A DNA stretch of 64,000 bases, from assembly GCF_003932505.1 (NCBI RefSeq), contig NZ_QZMU01000001.1:310001-374000 (forward strand), given 5' to 3'. Position numbers and translations under genes: made by a program. Positions within the stretch are counted from its first letter, which is position 1; every line of letters begins with the position of its first letter. Of this stretch, positions 54,341 to 64,000 are shown piece after piece. This DNA comes from Thiohalobacter thiocyanaticus. GTDB lineage: Bacteria; Pseudomonadota; Gammaproteobacteria; Thiohalobacterales; Thiohalobacteraceae. Under the pieces are notes generated by a model. That model was given only the letters and a program-made list of their open reading frames with translations. It made no database searches and was not told the origin of the DNA.

Positions 54341-56263
54341 TCAGTCTTCGATCAGCTGCTCGTTGATTTCGATCTCCGCCCCGGCCCGGAGCTGTTCGAC
54401 CAGCGCCTGCGCTTCGACCGAGCCGTACAGCTGCAACAGATTGCGCCGGAAGGCCTGGCGCTGGTTCTCGCCGACCGCCTGCAGGTCGGGCTCCTGCACG
54501 CCCCGCAGCTCCAGGAGGATGTAGTCACCCCGGCTGTCGACGAAGGCGTCGCGGGTGACACTGCCGTCACTGTGACGCGGCAGTTTGAAGGCGCGGGCGG
54601 CGATCACCGGATCAACACCCGGATCGCCGCGTTTGATCGCGCCGGGGGTTTCCAGTGACGCGTCCGAGGCCTCTTCTGCCAGGGCCTCCAGTGTGGTCTC
54701 GCCCGCCTCGAGCCGTGCCAGCAGGGCCTGGCCGTGCTCACGCAGCTGTCCGGCGGCCTTTTCCCGCGCCACGCGTTCGCGGATCCGGTCGCTGACTGCC
54801 TCCAGCGGCAACGGCCGGGTCGGCTGATGCTCGGCCACCCGCAACACCAGCACATGGTTCGGCTCGACCTCCAGCGGCTGACTGTTGTTACGCTGGTCCA
54901 GCACGTCCTCGCTGAAAGCCGCATTCAGCACCTGGTCATACTGCCCGATACCCGGGCCGCCGGACTCCGAGATCCAGTCACTGGTCTGGATCTCCAGGTC
55001 CAGCTCGTCCGCGGCCGGCTGCAGGGAATCCGGGATCTCGAAGGTCAGCTGCGACAGCCGGTCGGCGATGTCATAGAAGCGCTGCTCGGCCTCGTCCTGG
55101 GTGGCACGGCGGTGGAGTTCGTCACGCATCTCCTCGAAACCCGGCACGTCCTTGGCCCGGATATCGGTCACTTCGATGATATGAAAGCCGAACGGGCTGC
55201 GTACGGGCTCGCTGATCCGGCCCGGCTCAAGCGAGAAGGCGGTCTGCTCGAATTCGGGCACCATGAAGCCGCGGCTGAAAAAGCCCAGATCTCCACCCTG
55301 GGCAGCAGAGCCGGGGTCGTCGGACTCGGCCTCGGCCAGTTCGGCGAAATCGGCGCCATCCTGCAGCTGCTGATGGATTGCACGGGCCCGCTCGCGGGCC
55401 GCGGCCTCCTCGGCCGCCCCGGCGCCCTCGGAGAGCTCGATCAGGATATGCCGGGCCCGACGCTGCTCCTCGCCGGCAAGGCGTGCCTTCTCGTCCTCAT
55501 AGAGCTGGCGCAGCCGGGCCTCGTCGATGCTGATCTCCTGGCGCAGATCATCCAGACTCAGCTCAAGGTATTTCAGCTGCACCTGCTGCGGTTCCACGAA
55601 CTGCCCGCTGTTGGCCTCGTAGTAGGCAGCGATCTCGTCCTCGCTGACTTCGACCCGCTCCAGCCAGGGGTCCAACGGCAGCTGCAGGAAGGCGATCTCC
55701 CGGCCCTGATTCTGCAGCTGCAGGCCCTGGCTTACGGCGGCCTCCGTCACGATCCCGGAGGTGGAAATGCTGCTGATCAGCTGGTTGATCAACAGCGAGC
55801 GGCGCAACTGGTGTTCATACAGTGAAGGAGACATGCCCTGCTGGGCCAGCAGGTTCCTGTAGCGTTCGGGATCGAATTCGCCATCGGTCTGGAAGGCGCT
55901 GTCGGCATGGATCCGGGCGGCGAGATAGCTGTCGCTGATACTCAGGCCATAATCATCGGCGGCCTGCAGCAGCAGTTCCTCCTCGACCAGACGGTTGAGC
56001 ACGGCACGTTTGAATTCGGTCGTGGTCAACATGGAGCGATCGAACCGCTCGCCCAGCATGGCCTGCATGCGGTTGGCCTGCTGGCGCAGCCCCAGACGGT
56101 ACTGATCGGTACTGATCTCGGTATCGTTGACTTTGGCGGCGTAGTTGGAGGCGCTGCCGCCCAGGTAGGAGTCCACCCCCCACAGGGCGAAGGTGACAGA
56201 GATCAGACCCACGATGACCCAGGCAATGATGCCGGTGACGCGGTCGCGAATGGCTTGCAGCAT
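54341..56263 (-). CDS. ppiD: periplasmic folding factor PpiD (SurA N-domain, parvulin)
   Basis: A 640-residue inner-membrane-anchored chaperone: one membrane segment (about residues 12-34, IIAWVIVGLISVTFALWGVD), a SurA-like N-domain (FDRSMLTTTEFKRAVLNRLV and the 35-200 region), and a parvulin domain (about 270-365) with RARHILIELSEGAG, LGFFSRGFMVPEFEQ and PVRSPFGFHIIEV. It assists outer-membrane protein folding. The order ppiD-(tRNAs)-hupB-lon matches the usual gammaproteobacterial arrangement. Confidence 0.95.
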   Translation of the reverse strand: MLQAIRDRVTGIIAWVIVGLISVTFALWGVDSYLGGSASNYAAKVNDTEISTDQYRLGLRQQANRMQAMLGERFDRSMLTTTEFKRAVLNRLVEEELLLQAADDYGLSISDSYLAARIHADSAFQTDGEFDPERYRNLLAQQGMSPSLYEHQLRRSLLINQLISSISTSGIVTEAAVSQGLQLQNQGREIAFLQLPLDPWLERVEVSEDEIAAYYEANSGQFVEPQQVQLKYLELSLDDLRQEISIDEARLRQLYEDEKARLAGEEQRRARHILIELSEGAGAAEEAAARERARAIHQQLQDGADFAELAEAESDDPGSAAQGGDLGFFSRGFMVPEFEQTAFSLEPGRISEPVRSPFGFHIIEVTDIRAKDVPGFEEMRDELHRRATQDEAEQRFYDIADRLSQLTFEIPDSLQPAADELDLEIQTSDWISESGGPGIGQYDQVLNAAFSEDVLDQRNNSQPLEVEPNHVLVLRVAEHQPTRPLPLEAVSDRIRERVAREKAAGQLREHGQALLARLEAGETTLEALAEEASDASLETPGAIKRGDPGVDPVIAARAFKLPRHSDGSVTRDAFVDSRGDYILLELRGVQEPDLQAVGENQRQAFRRNLLQLYGSVEAQALVEQLRAGAEIEINEQLIED

Positions 56264-56297
56264 GATGAATTCCCGGATTGATTATCCAAAAAACATA

Positions 56298-56531
56298 ATA
56301 GCCACGGAATACACGGAAAACACTGAAAAGATTACACAACAGGGCTGTGAGCAACCCGCCGCGCTCATACCGTAGAAGCTGGCATAGCGGTGAAATCACA
56401 GTGTTTTTCTCAAAGGACAGTATTTATCGCTGCAGTCCGGCCTGCGCCGGAATGACGGGCAGCGAGCCAAACAGAGCCGCTATAAATTTCTGCCCTTATA
56501 TTTCCGTGCTTTCCGTGTATTCCGTGGCCAT
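56298..56531. repeat. intergenic inverted repeat filling the ppiD-tRNA gap
   Basis: ATAGCCACGGAATACACGG (from 56298) is mirrored by TTTCCGTGTATTCCGTGGCC (to 56529); the arms are about 33 bp with several mismatches and 166 bp apart. Between them, a half copy of the CGTCATCCC-type repeat (56434-56458, CCGGCCTGCGCCGGAATGAC) is inserted. The gap of 355 bp holds no other gene. Confidence 0.75.
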
Positions 56532-56577
56532 TAATGATTTTCAGGCTTATAAAGCGGCGCACGAAGTGGGCAACTGT

Positions 56578-56610
56578 ACAAACAAAAAGGGCGCCTCGCA
56601 AGGCGCCCTT
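56578..56610 (-). terminator. intrinsic terminator after tRNA-Asp
   Basis: Perfect 10-bp stem AAGGGCGCCT/AGGCGCCCTT (56587-56596 and 56601-56610) with a 4-base loop; on the minus strand it is followed by TTTTTG. It ends the tRNA-Val/Asp transcript. Confidence 0.92.
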
Positions 56611-56618
56611 CGATGTAG

Positions 56619-56695
56619 TGGCGGACCGGACGGGACTCGAACCCGCGACCTCCGGCGTGACAGGCCGGCATTCTAACCAGCTGAACTACCGGTCC
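56619..56695 (-). tRNA. tRNA-Asp(GTC)
   Basis: 77 nt with encoded CCA (56619-56621), discriminator G, acceptor GGACCGG/CCGGTCC, D-arm GTAGTTCAGCTGGTTAGAA, anticodon loop CTGTCAC with GTC, and T-arm GGTTCGAGTCC. It is close to the E. coli tRNA-Asp layout and follows tRNA-Val by six bases. Confidence 0.97.
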
Positions 56696-56701
56696 GCATT
56701 T

Positions 56702-56777
56702 TGGTGGGTGCTGAGGGGATCGAACCCCCGACCCTCGCCTTGTAAGGGCGATGCTCTCCCGGCTGAGCTAAGCACCC
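56702..56777 (-). tRNA. tRNA-Val(TAC)
   Basis: 76 nt with encoded CCA (56702-56704), acceptor GGGTGCT/AGCACCC, D-arm TAGCTCAGCCGGGAGAGC, anticodon loop CTTACAA with TAC, and T-arm GGTTCGATCCC. It lies 15 bp past the hupB stop. Confidence 0.97.
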
Positions 56778-56792
56778 TCAAAAGCAGGTGCG

Positions 56793-57065
56793 CTAGTTTA
56801 CGGCATCCTTCAGCGCTTTTCCAGCCTTGAATGCAGGTGCCTTGGAGGCGGCGATCTGGATGGTGGCACCGGTCTGCGGATTGCGGCCCTGGCGGGCGGC
56901 GCGCTCGCGAACCTCGAAGGTGCCGAAGCCGACCAGGCTTACCTGTTCACCCTTTTTCAGAGCGCCGGTGACGGCATCCAGTACGGCGTCAACGGCACGG
57001 GTGGCATCGGCCTTGGACAGGTTCGCGGAATCGGCAACAGCGTCAATCAGTTCAGCTTTGTTCAT
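56793..57065 (-). CDS. hupB: DNA-binding protein HU-beta
   Basis: A 90-residue histone-like protein: [20 protein letters not shown], the hydrophobic core [20 protein letters not shown] (with the RxGRNPxTG arm that intercalates in DNA) and the end [17 protein letters not shown]. It compacts DNA as a homo- or heterodimer. It lies downstream of lon, separated by a terminator, and upstream of the two tRNAs. Confidence 0.96.
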   Translation of the reverse strand: MNKAELIDAVADSANLSKADATRAVDAVLDAVTGALKKGEQVSLVGFGTFEVRERAARQGRNPQTGATIQIAASKAPAFKAGKALKDAVN

Positions 57066-57292
57066 AATCTACCATTCCCCCTTGGATTTGGGATGTGATG
57101 AGAAAGAAAATCGAGAGCGGCCAGTTCTGGGACTCGCAATCCGGAAACGGATGAGGCGGAGTCGGATATAGTCGATACGAGATTACAAATATCGTGGCAC
57201 GCGGCTTTTATACAAGCCCGCCCCGTAACTGTCAATAAAGCCACACCGTTTTCATACCATTCCGTTCGGTATGTTGCGTATGCACAAAAGAA

Positions 57293-57321
57293 AAGCGCGT
57301 CGTCAAAAAGACAACGCGCTT
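57293..57321 (-). terminator. intrinsic terminator of lon
   Basis: Stem AAGCGCGTTGTC/GACGACGCGCTT on the minus strand (57310-57321 with 57293-57304, one G-T pair) around a 5-base loop, followed by TTCTTTTG. It lies 29 bp past the lon stop; the plus strand has a T-tract too. Confidence 0.88.
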
Positions 57322-57349
57322 CGTTTTTACATTAACTTATATACTGATG

Positions 57350-59800
<2,451 letters not shown>

Positions 59801-59872
59801 GCTGGAGTACCTCTCATCGGAGTGTGTCGTCAAATCCCTGTGCCCGGGTGGCCTTCCTGGCCGTCTGAATCA

Positions 59873-59901
59873 ATATGCGGCCGCCGGGGGACGGATTCAA
59901 T
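59873..59901 (-). promoter_or_regulatory. candidate sigma-32 heat-shock promoter of lon
   Basis: On the minus strand ATTGAAT (59901-59895; consensus CTTGAAA), 14 bases, then CCGCATAT (59880-59873; consensus CCCCATNT). It lies 73 bp upstream of the lon ATG, and lon is a known heat-shock gene in gammaproteobacteria. Motif match only. Confidence 0.5.
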
Positions 59902-60058
59902 CCCGGGGCGTGTCAGGAATTACGCAATATTCGCGCCAGACAGGGGAACGGATGGATGGCCGCGGAAGGAGCGGCGGCAGAGCCAGAAATATTTGCCTTT
60001 TGAGCTACTTTCAGAAGCATCAGGGGGCCGCCGCGGAATCCCGGCGCAGTGCCGGAAG

Positions 60059-60077
60059 CCCGGCGCGAGGCGCCGGG
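60059..60077 (-). terminator. GC-rich hairpin after clpX (possible terminator)
   Basis: CCCGGCGC, three bases, GCGCCGGG forms a perfect 8-bp stem starting 13 bp past the clpX stop. A T-tract is missing, so it may only slow RNA polymerase or protect the 3' end. Confidence 0.4.
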
Positions 60078-60089
60078 GACTGGACAGCT

Positions 60090-61361
60090 TCAGTCGGATA
60101 CCGCGCGCTGCTCGGAGGAATCGTAGACGATGTAGGGCTCGGAATCGCCGGTGATCACGCTCTCGTCGATGACCACCTTGCTGACGTTCTCCATCGACGG
60201 CAGGTCGTACATGATGTCGAGCAGCACGCTCTCCAGGATGGTACGCAGACCGCGGGCGCCGGTCTTGCGCTCCATCGCCTTGCGCGCCACGGCCCGCAGG
60301 GCGTCCTCACGGAACTCGATTTCCACGCCTTCCATGTCGAACAGCTTGTGGTACTGCTTGGTGATGGCGTTCTTGGGCTCGGTCAGAATGCGGATCAGGG
60401 CATCCTCGTCGAGTTCCTCCAGGGTTGCCACCACCGGCAGACGGCCGACGAACTCAGGGATCAGTCCGTAGTGGATCAGGTCCTCCGGCTCCACGTCGGA
60501 GAGGATCTCGCCGACATTGCGCTTGGTCTCCTTGCTCTTGACCGTGGCGGAGAAGCCGATGCCGCCCTTCTCGGAACGATCGCGGATCACCTTGTCCAGG
60601 CCGGCGAAGGCACCGCCGCAGATGAACAGGATGTTGCCGGTGTCCACCTGCAGGAATTCCTGCTGCGGATGCTTGCGCCCGCCCTGGGGCGGCACCGAGG
60701 CGATGGTGCCCTCGATCAGCTTGAGCAATGCCTGCTGCACACCCTCGCCCGACACATCGCGGGTGATGGAGGGATTGTCCGACTTGCGCGAGATCTTGTC
60801 GATCTCATCGATGTAGACAATGCCGGTCTGGGCCTTGTCGACGTCATAGTCGCACTTCTGCAGCAGCTTCTGAATGATGTTCTCGACGTCCTCGCCGACA
60901 TAGCCCGCCTCCGTCAGCGTCGTGGCGTCGGCGATGGTGAAGGGGACGTTGAGCAGGCGCGCCAGGGTCTCGGCAAGCAGAGTCTTGCCCGAGCCGGTGG
61001 GGCCGATGAGCAGGATATTGCTCTTGGACAGCTCCACCTCGTCTTTGCGCTGACGAGCATCCATGCGCTTGTAGTGGTTGTAGACGGCGACCGACAGCAC
61101 CTTCTTGGCCCGGGTCTGACCGATGACGTACTCGTCGAGTACCTCGTCGATCTCCTTGGGCTTGGGCAGTTTGCTGCCACCCGTAGTGGATTTCTCCTGC
61201 ATCTCCTCGCGAATGATGTCATTGCACAGCTCGACACATTCGTCGCAGATGAAGACGGACGGCCCGGCAATCAGCTTGCGCACTTCATGCTGACTCTTCC
61301 CGCAGAAGGAACAGTACAGCAGCTTGCCATCATCCCCCTTGCCGGTTCGATCGTTGCTCAT
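60090..61361 (-). CDS. clpX: ATP-dependent Clp protease ATPase subunit ClpX
   Basis: A 423-residue AAA+ unfoldase. Zinc-binding cysteines CSFC and CDEC (Cys17, 20, 39, 42) at the N-terminus, Walker [18 protein letters not shown], Walker [11 protein letters not shown], the pore motif in [11 protein letters not shown], and the ClpP-binding IGF loop ([10 protein letters not shown]). The ATG at 61361 follows GAGGG at 6 bases; a TTG at 61367 is the longer option. It unfolds substrates for ClpP, whose gene lies upstream on the same strand. Confidence 0.96.
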   Translation of the reverse strand: MSNDRTGKGDDGKLLYCSFCGKSQHEVRKLIAGPSVFICDECVELCNDIIREEMQEKSTTGGSKLPKPKEIDEVLDEYVIGQTRAKKVLSVAVYNHYKRMDARQRKDEVELSKSNILLIGPTGSGKTLLAETLARLLNVPFTIADATTLTEAGYVGEDVENIIQKLLQKCDYDVDKAQTGIVYIDEIDKISRKSDNPSITRDVSGEGVQQALLKLIEGTIASVPPQGGRKHPQQEFLQVDTGNILFICGGAFAGLDKVIRDRSEKGGIGFSATVKSKETKRNVGEILSDVEPEDLIHYGLIPEFVGRLPVVATLEELDEDALIRILTEPKNAITKQYHKLFDMEGVEIEFREDALRAVARKAMERKTGARGLRTILESVLLDIMYDLPSMENVSKVVIDESVITGDSEPYIVYDSSEQRAVSD

Positions 61362-61497
61362 AGTCAACCCTCTATACGCCCTTGGCGTCCTTTAGTACAT
61401 CTCACAGGGACCATTCAACACCTTCTTGCCCGGTATGACAAGCAATCCCTGCGCCAATTCAGGGTATTTCCCGCCGCCAGGGCAGTGTTAACAGGCC

Positions 61498-62136
61498 CTA
61501 GTCCTCGGCGGCCCGGCGCTCGAGCACCGAGTCAATGAGTCCGTAATCCCGTGCCTGTTCCGCGCTCATGAAGCGGTCGCGGTCCGTGTCCTGCTGGATC
61601 TGTTCGATCGGCTGGCCGGTGTGCTGGGCCAGGATGTGGTTCAGGCGCTCGCGCACCAGCAGGATCTCGCGGGCGTGGATGTCGATGTCGCTGGCCTGGC
61701 CCTGGAAGCCGCCCAGCGGCTGATGGATCATGACCCGGGAATGCGGCAGGCAGTAGCGTTTCTCCCTGGCCCCGCCGGCGAGCAGGACCGCGCCCATGCT
61801 GGCGGCCTGGCCGATGCACATGGTGCTGACATCGTTCTTGATGAACTGCATGGTGTCGTAGATCGCCATGCCCGCAGAGACCGAACCGCCCGGCGAGTTG
61901 ATATAAAGATGCACATCCTTGTCGGGATTTTCCGATTCCAGAAACAGCAACTGCGCCACCACCACGTTGGCCATGTAATCCTCGACCGGGCCGACCACGA
62001 ACACCACCCGTTCCTTGAGTAGGCGCGAGTAGATGTCATAGGCCCGCTCGCCGCGCGCCGTCTGCTCGATCACCATCGGCACCAGATTCAGCGCCTGTGC
62101 GTCCAGGGCGCCGCCTTTCCCATTCGTATCGGTCAT
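61498..62136 (-). CDS. clpP: ATP-dependent Clp protease proteolytic subunit ClpP
   Basis: A 212-residue serine peptidase: catalytic Ser113 in [14 protein letters not shown] and His138 in [14 protein letters not shown], with [20 protein letters not shown] as family signature. It forms the 14-subunit chamber with ClpX or ClpA. It lies 14 bp past the tig stop, in the usual tig-clpP-clpX order, and probably shares the transcript. Confidence 0.96.
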   Translation of the reverse strand: MTDTNGKGGALDAQALNLVPMVIEQTARGERAYDIYSRLLKERVVFVVGPVEDYMANVVVAQLLFLESENPDKDVHLYINSPGGSVSAGMAIYDTMQFIKNDVSTMCIGQAASMGAVLLAGGAREKRYCLPHSRVMIHQPLGGFQGQASDIDIHAREILLVRERLNHILAQHTGQPIEQIQQDTDRDRFMSAEQARDYGLIDSVLERRAAED

Positions 62137-62150
62137 GAAGAAGATTTCCT

Positions 62151-63455
62151 TTAGCTGTTCGCAGCCTGTCTGAGTTCGATCAACTCTTCGAAAGTGTATG
62201 GCTTTTCAGTGATTTTCGCCTGGTCCAGGATCCAGTCCATAACCTGTTCCTCCAGCACCAGGGTCTGGACGCTGGCCATGGCCTCCTGGTTGCCGTAGTA
62301 CCACTTCAGGACCTCTTCCGGATCCTCGTAGCCGGCGGCGATGTTCTCGACCAGGGTGCGCATCCGGTCCTGATCGACCTGGATGTTGTTGGCCTTGACC
62401 ACCTCGCCGATGAGCAGGCCCAGCAGCACCCGACGCCGGGCCTTGTCCTGAAACAGCTCGCGCGGCAGATTGAGGTTCTGGTTCTGGCCCAGTTGGTTTT
62501 GCATATCCTGTGCCAGGCGGTCGACCTCCTCCTCGACCAGGGCGGCGGGCACCTCGATCGGATTCTTCTCGATCAGCGCCTCGAAGGCCCGGTCCTTGAG
62601 CACGGCCTTGCGGGCATTTTCCAGCTCCCGCTCCATGTTCTTGCGCACTTCCTCGCGCAGGGCCTCGATCCCGCCCTCGGTCACGCCCAGGGAGGCCGCG
62701 AAATCCTCGTCGATCCCGGGCAGTTTCGAGGCCGAGACCTGCTTGACCTTGACGTCGAATTTCACTGCCTTGCCGGCCAGCGCCTCGCTGTGATAATCCT
62801 CGGGGAAGGTCAGATCCAGCTGCTTCTCGTCGCCCGGGCTGAGGCCGACCAGGCCTTCCTCGAACCCGGCAATCATGCGCCCGGAGCCGAGCTCGACCGT
62901 CATGTCGCTGCCCTCGCCGCCCTCGAAGGGCTCGCCGTCGAGAGTGCCCTTGAAGTCGACCACAACCTGGTCGCCCTGCTCGGCGCCGCGCTCGACCGGC
63001 TCCCAGGTGGCGCGCTGGCGGCGCAGCTTGTCCAGCATGGCGTCGATGTCGGCGTCGGAGATTTCGGTGACCGGCTTCTCGATCTCGATGTCTTCCAGCG
63101 GGGCCAGGGAAAACTCGGGGTAGACCTCGAACACCGCGGTGAATTCCAGGTTCCGGCCCGGCTCGATCTCGCCGGGCTCGATGCGCGGCCCGCCGGCCGG
63201 ACGCAGACCTTCCTGGTTCAGCGCCTCCTGGAAGCTGGAGTTCATCAGCTCACTGGCCACCTCCATCTGCACCTGGCGGCCGTAGCGCTGGCGGACCACC
63301 TTGAACGGCACCTTGCCGGGGCGGAAGCCGGCGATCCGGGCCGTACGGGCCATGGATTTGAGCCGGTTCTCGACCTCCTGGTCCAGCCGCTCGGCCGGAA
63401 CCTCAACCGTCATCCGCCGTTCGAGCGGCCCTGAATTCTCTACCGAAACCTGCAT
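62151..63455 (-). CDS. tig: trigger factor
   Basis: A 434-residue ribosome-associated chaperone: ribosome-binding [17 protein letters not shown], the FKBP-type domain ([39 protein letters not shown]) and a long helical C-domain. It meets nascent chains at the exit tunnel and has prolyl isomerase activity. It is the first gene of the tig-clpP-clpX block; the 120 bp upstream to tRNA-Leu probably hold its promoter. Confidence 0.96.
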   Translation of the reverse strand: MQVSVENSGPLERRMTVEVPAERLDQEVENRLKSMARTARIAGFRPGKVPFKVVRQRYGRQVQMEVASELMNSSFQEALNQEGLRPAGGPRIEPGEIEPGRNLEFTAVFEVYPEFSLAPLEDIEIEKPVTEISDADIDAMLDKLRRQRATWEPVERGAEQGDQVVVDFKGTLDGEPFEGGEGSDMTVELGSGRMIAGFEEGLVGLSPGDEKQLDLTFPEDYHSEALAGKAVKFDVKVKQVSASKLPGIDEDFAASLGVTEGGIEALREEVRKNMERELENARKAVLKDRAFEALIEKNPIEVPAALVEEEVDRLAQDMQNQLGQNQNLNLPRELFQDKARRRVLLGLLIGEVVKANNIQVDQDRMRTLVENIAAGYEDPEEVLKWYYGNQEAMASVQTLVLEEQVMDWILDQAKITEKPYTFEELIELRQAANS

Positions 63456-63577
63456 TTTTAACCTCGATTATATTTGCGTTTCCCTCAAACCGGCGCGGCG
63501 CGCCCTACTTCACCGGCAGACCCGGCCCGTAAGGGCGGCCGGCCGGTGGCCTGTGTCCGCTTGATACCTCTGCGCAT

Positions 63578-63662
63578 TGGTGCGAAAGGAGAGACTCGAA
63601 CTCTCACGGGTTGCCCCACTGGAACCTAAATCCAGCGCGTCTACCAGTTCCGCCACTTTCGC
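63578..63662 (-). tRNA. tRNA-Leu(TAG)
   Basis: 85 nt, with encoded CCA (63578-63580), acceptor GCGAAAG/CTTTCGC, a class II variable arm (AGTGGGGCAACCCGT region), anticodon loop TTTAGGT with TAG and T-arm AGTTCGAGTCT. Confidence 0.97.
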
Positions 63663-63784
63663 GCTTGCTACTCAATCGGGGGATTATAGCGTGCCGCGCA
63701 GGCCGCGCGAACCCTATAAATATTGATGAGAATACGGAAAATCGGCGTGCGGGGCGAGATTGCCCGTGCCTGGGGAAGAGAAAA

Positions 63785-63860
63785 TGGTGGGCCGTGAAGG
63801 ACTCGAACCTTCGACCAAGTGATTAAGAGTCACCTGCTCTACCAACTGAGCTAACGGCCC
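63785..63860 (-). tRNA. tRNA-Lys(CTT)
   Basis: 76 nt with encoded CCA (63785-63787), acceptor GGGCCGT/ACGGCCC, D-arm TAGCTCAGTTGGTAGAGC, anticodon loop CTCTTAA with CTT, and T-arm GGTTCGAGTCC. The CTT anticodon reads AAG only; another tRNA-Lys(TTT) should exist elsewhere. Confidence 0.97.
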
Positions 63861-63951
63861 AAATTCCGTCGGAATTATACCGGGGCCTTGCATCCCCGAC
63901 CAGCCTTTCAATGAACGTTTGCCGGTCCTGCCGCAGCAGGACACCGCAATA

Positions 63952-64000
63952 TGGGGTGGACGATGGGAGTTGAACCCACGACCGCAGGAGTCACAATCCT
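63952..64000 (-). tRNA. tRNA-His(GTG), 3' part (cut by window edge)
   Basis: The 49 bases at the window edge hold encoded CCA (63952-63954), discriminator C (specific to tRNA-His), acceptor 3' strand GTCCACC, T-arm GGTTCAACTCC and the anticodon loop TTGTGAC with GTG. The 5' half is outside. Confidence 0.93.

Noticed and set aside
56298-56618. A small protein gene in the ppiD-tRNA gap (109-codon frame from 56347)
   Set aside because: It runs through the repeat and into the terminator and tRNA-Asp, so it is not a credible gene.

Overview
This window looks like chromosome from a GC-rich, sulfur-oxidising gammaproteobacterium, probably near the Chromatiales/Ectothiorhodospiraceae. That placement is inference, and I would not name a genus. 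It rests on the gene order tig-clpP-clpX-lon-hupB-tRNA-Val/Asp-ppiD, on gammaproteobacterial-type FabI, RecQ and EgtB/EgtD, and on a sulfur oxygenase reductase (SOR), an enzyme restricted to sulfur oxidisers.

Region by region. 0-5.6 kb: an arsenosugar-type operon on the minus strand (two glycosyltransferases, radical-SAM ArsS, a TVP38-rhodanese fusion and a fatty-acid hydroxylase/sterol-desaturase protein). It diverges from an ArsR-rhodanese fusion regulator across a clear palindrome, and a Cys-containing small protein and a DUF411 protein follow the regulator. 5.6-10 kb: a co-oriented set of cation/proton antiporter, secreted peroxiredoxin, SOR and DUF2235 hydrolase. 10-12.3 kb: methyltransferase, cupin and GST. 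12.3-15.2 kb: a more AT-rich accessory patch with a PsiE-like protein, orphan genes, two HNH-like paralogues (one with a stop codon), a REP-like hairpin and the tail of a second GST. 15.2-21.1 kb: a double-length UvrA carrying two palindromic repeats inside its reading frame and one frame break. 21.2-28.2 kb: a lipid-methylation operon (PmtA-like methyltransferase, cyclopropane synthase, FAD reductase; the last two frame-broken), diverging from S-adenosylhomocysteine hydrolase, then GNAT and M20 genes.

28.2-43.5 kb: glycosyltransferase/sulfotransferase pair, a 267-bp palindrome-ended MITE-like element, DUF2970, two c-type cytochromes, RecQ, ergothioneine genes egtD/egtB, arfB, cold-shock protein, DsrE-like protein, DUF3014, YheT-like hydrolase and a PLP aminotransferase. 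43.6-52.8 kb: a subtilisin-like protease with a sorting-type tail, a four-gene peptide ABC transporter and fabI. 53-64 kb: a dicarboxylate symporter, then the conserved protein-quality-control block (ppiD, two tRNAs, hupB, lon, clpX, clpP, tig), followed by tRNA-Leu, tRNA-Lys and a partial tRNA-His.

Themes. Rhodanese domains are fused to two proteins of the arsenic cluster. SAM-consuming lipid enzymes sit beside the SAH recycler. Intergenic palindromes from at least five families are dispersed through the window. Four genes carry one- or two-base frame breaks, so raw-read checking is needed before they are called pseudogenes. The strongest biological leads are the SOR neighbourhood, the arsenosugar operon with its extra lipid-type enzyme, and the coupled PmtA-Cfa-flavoprotein operon. 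No CRISPR array, prophage or complete IS element was seen.
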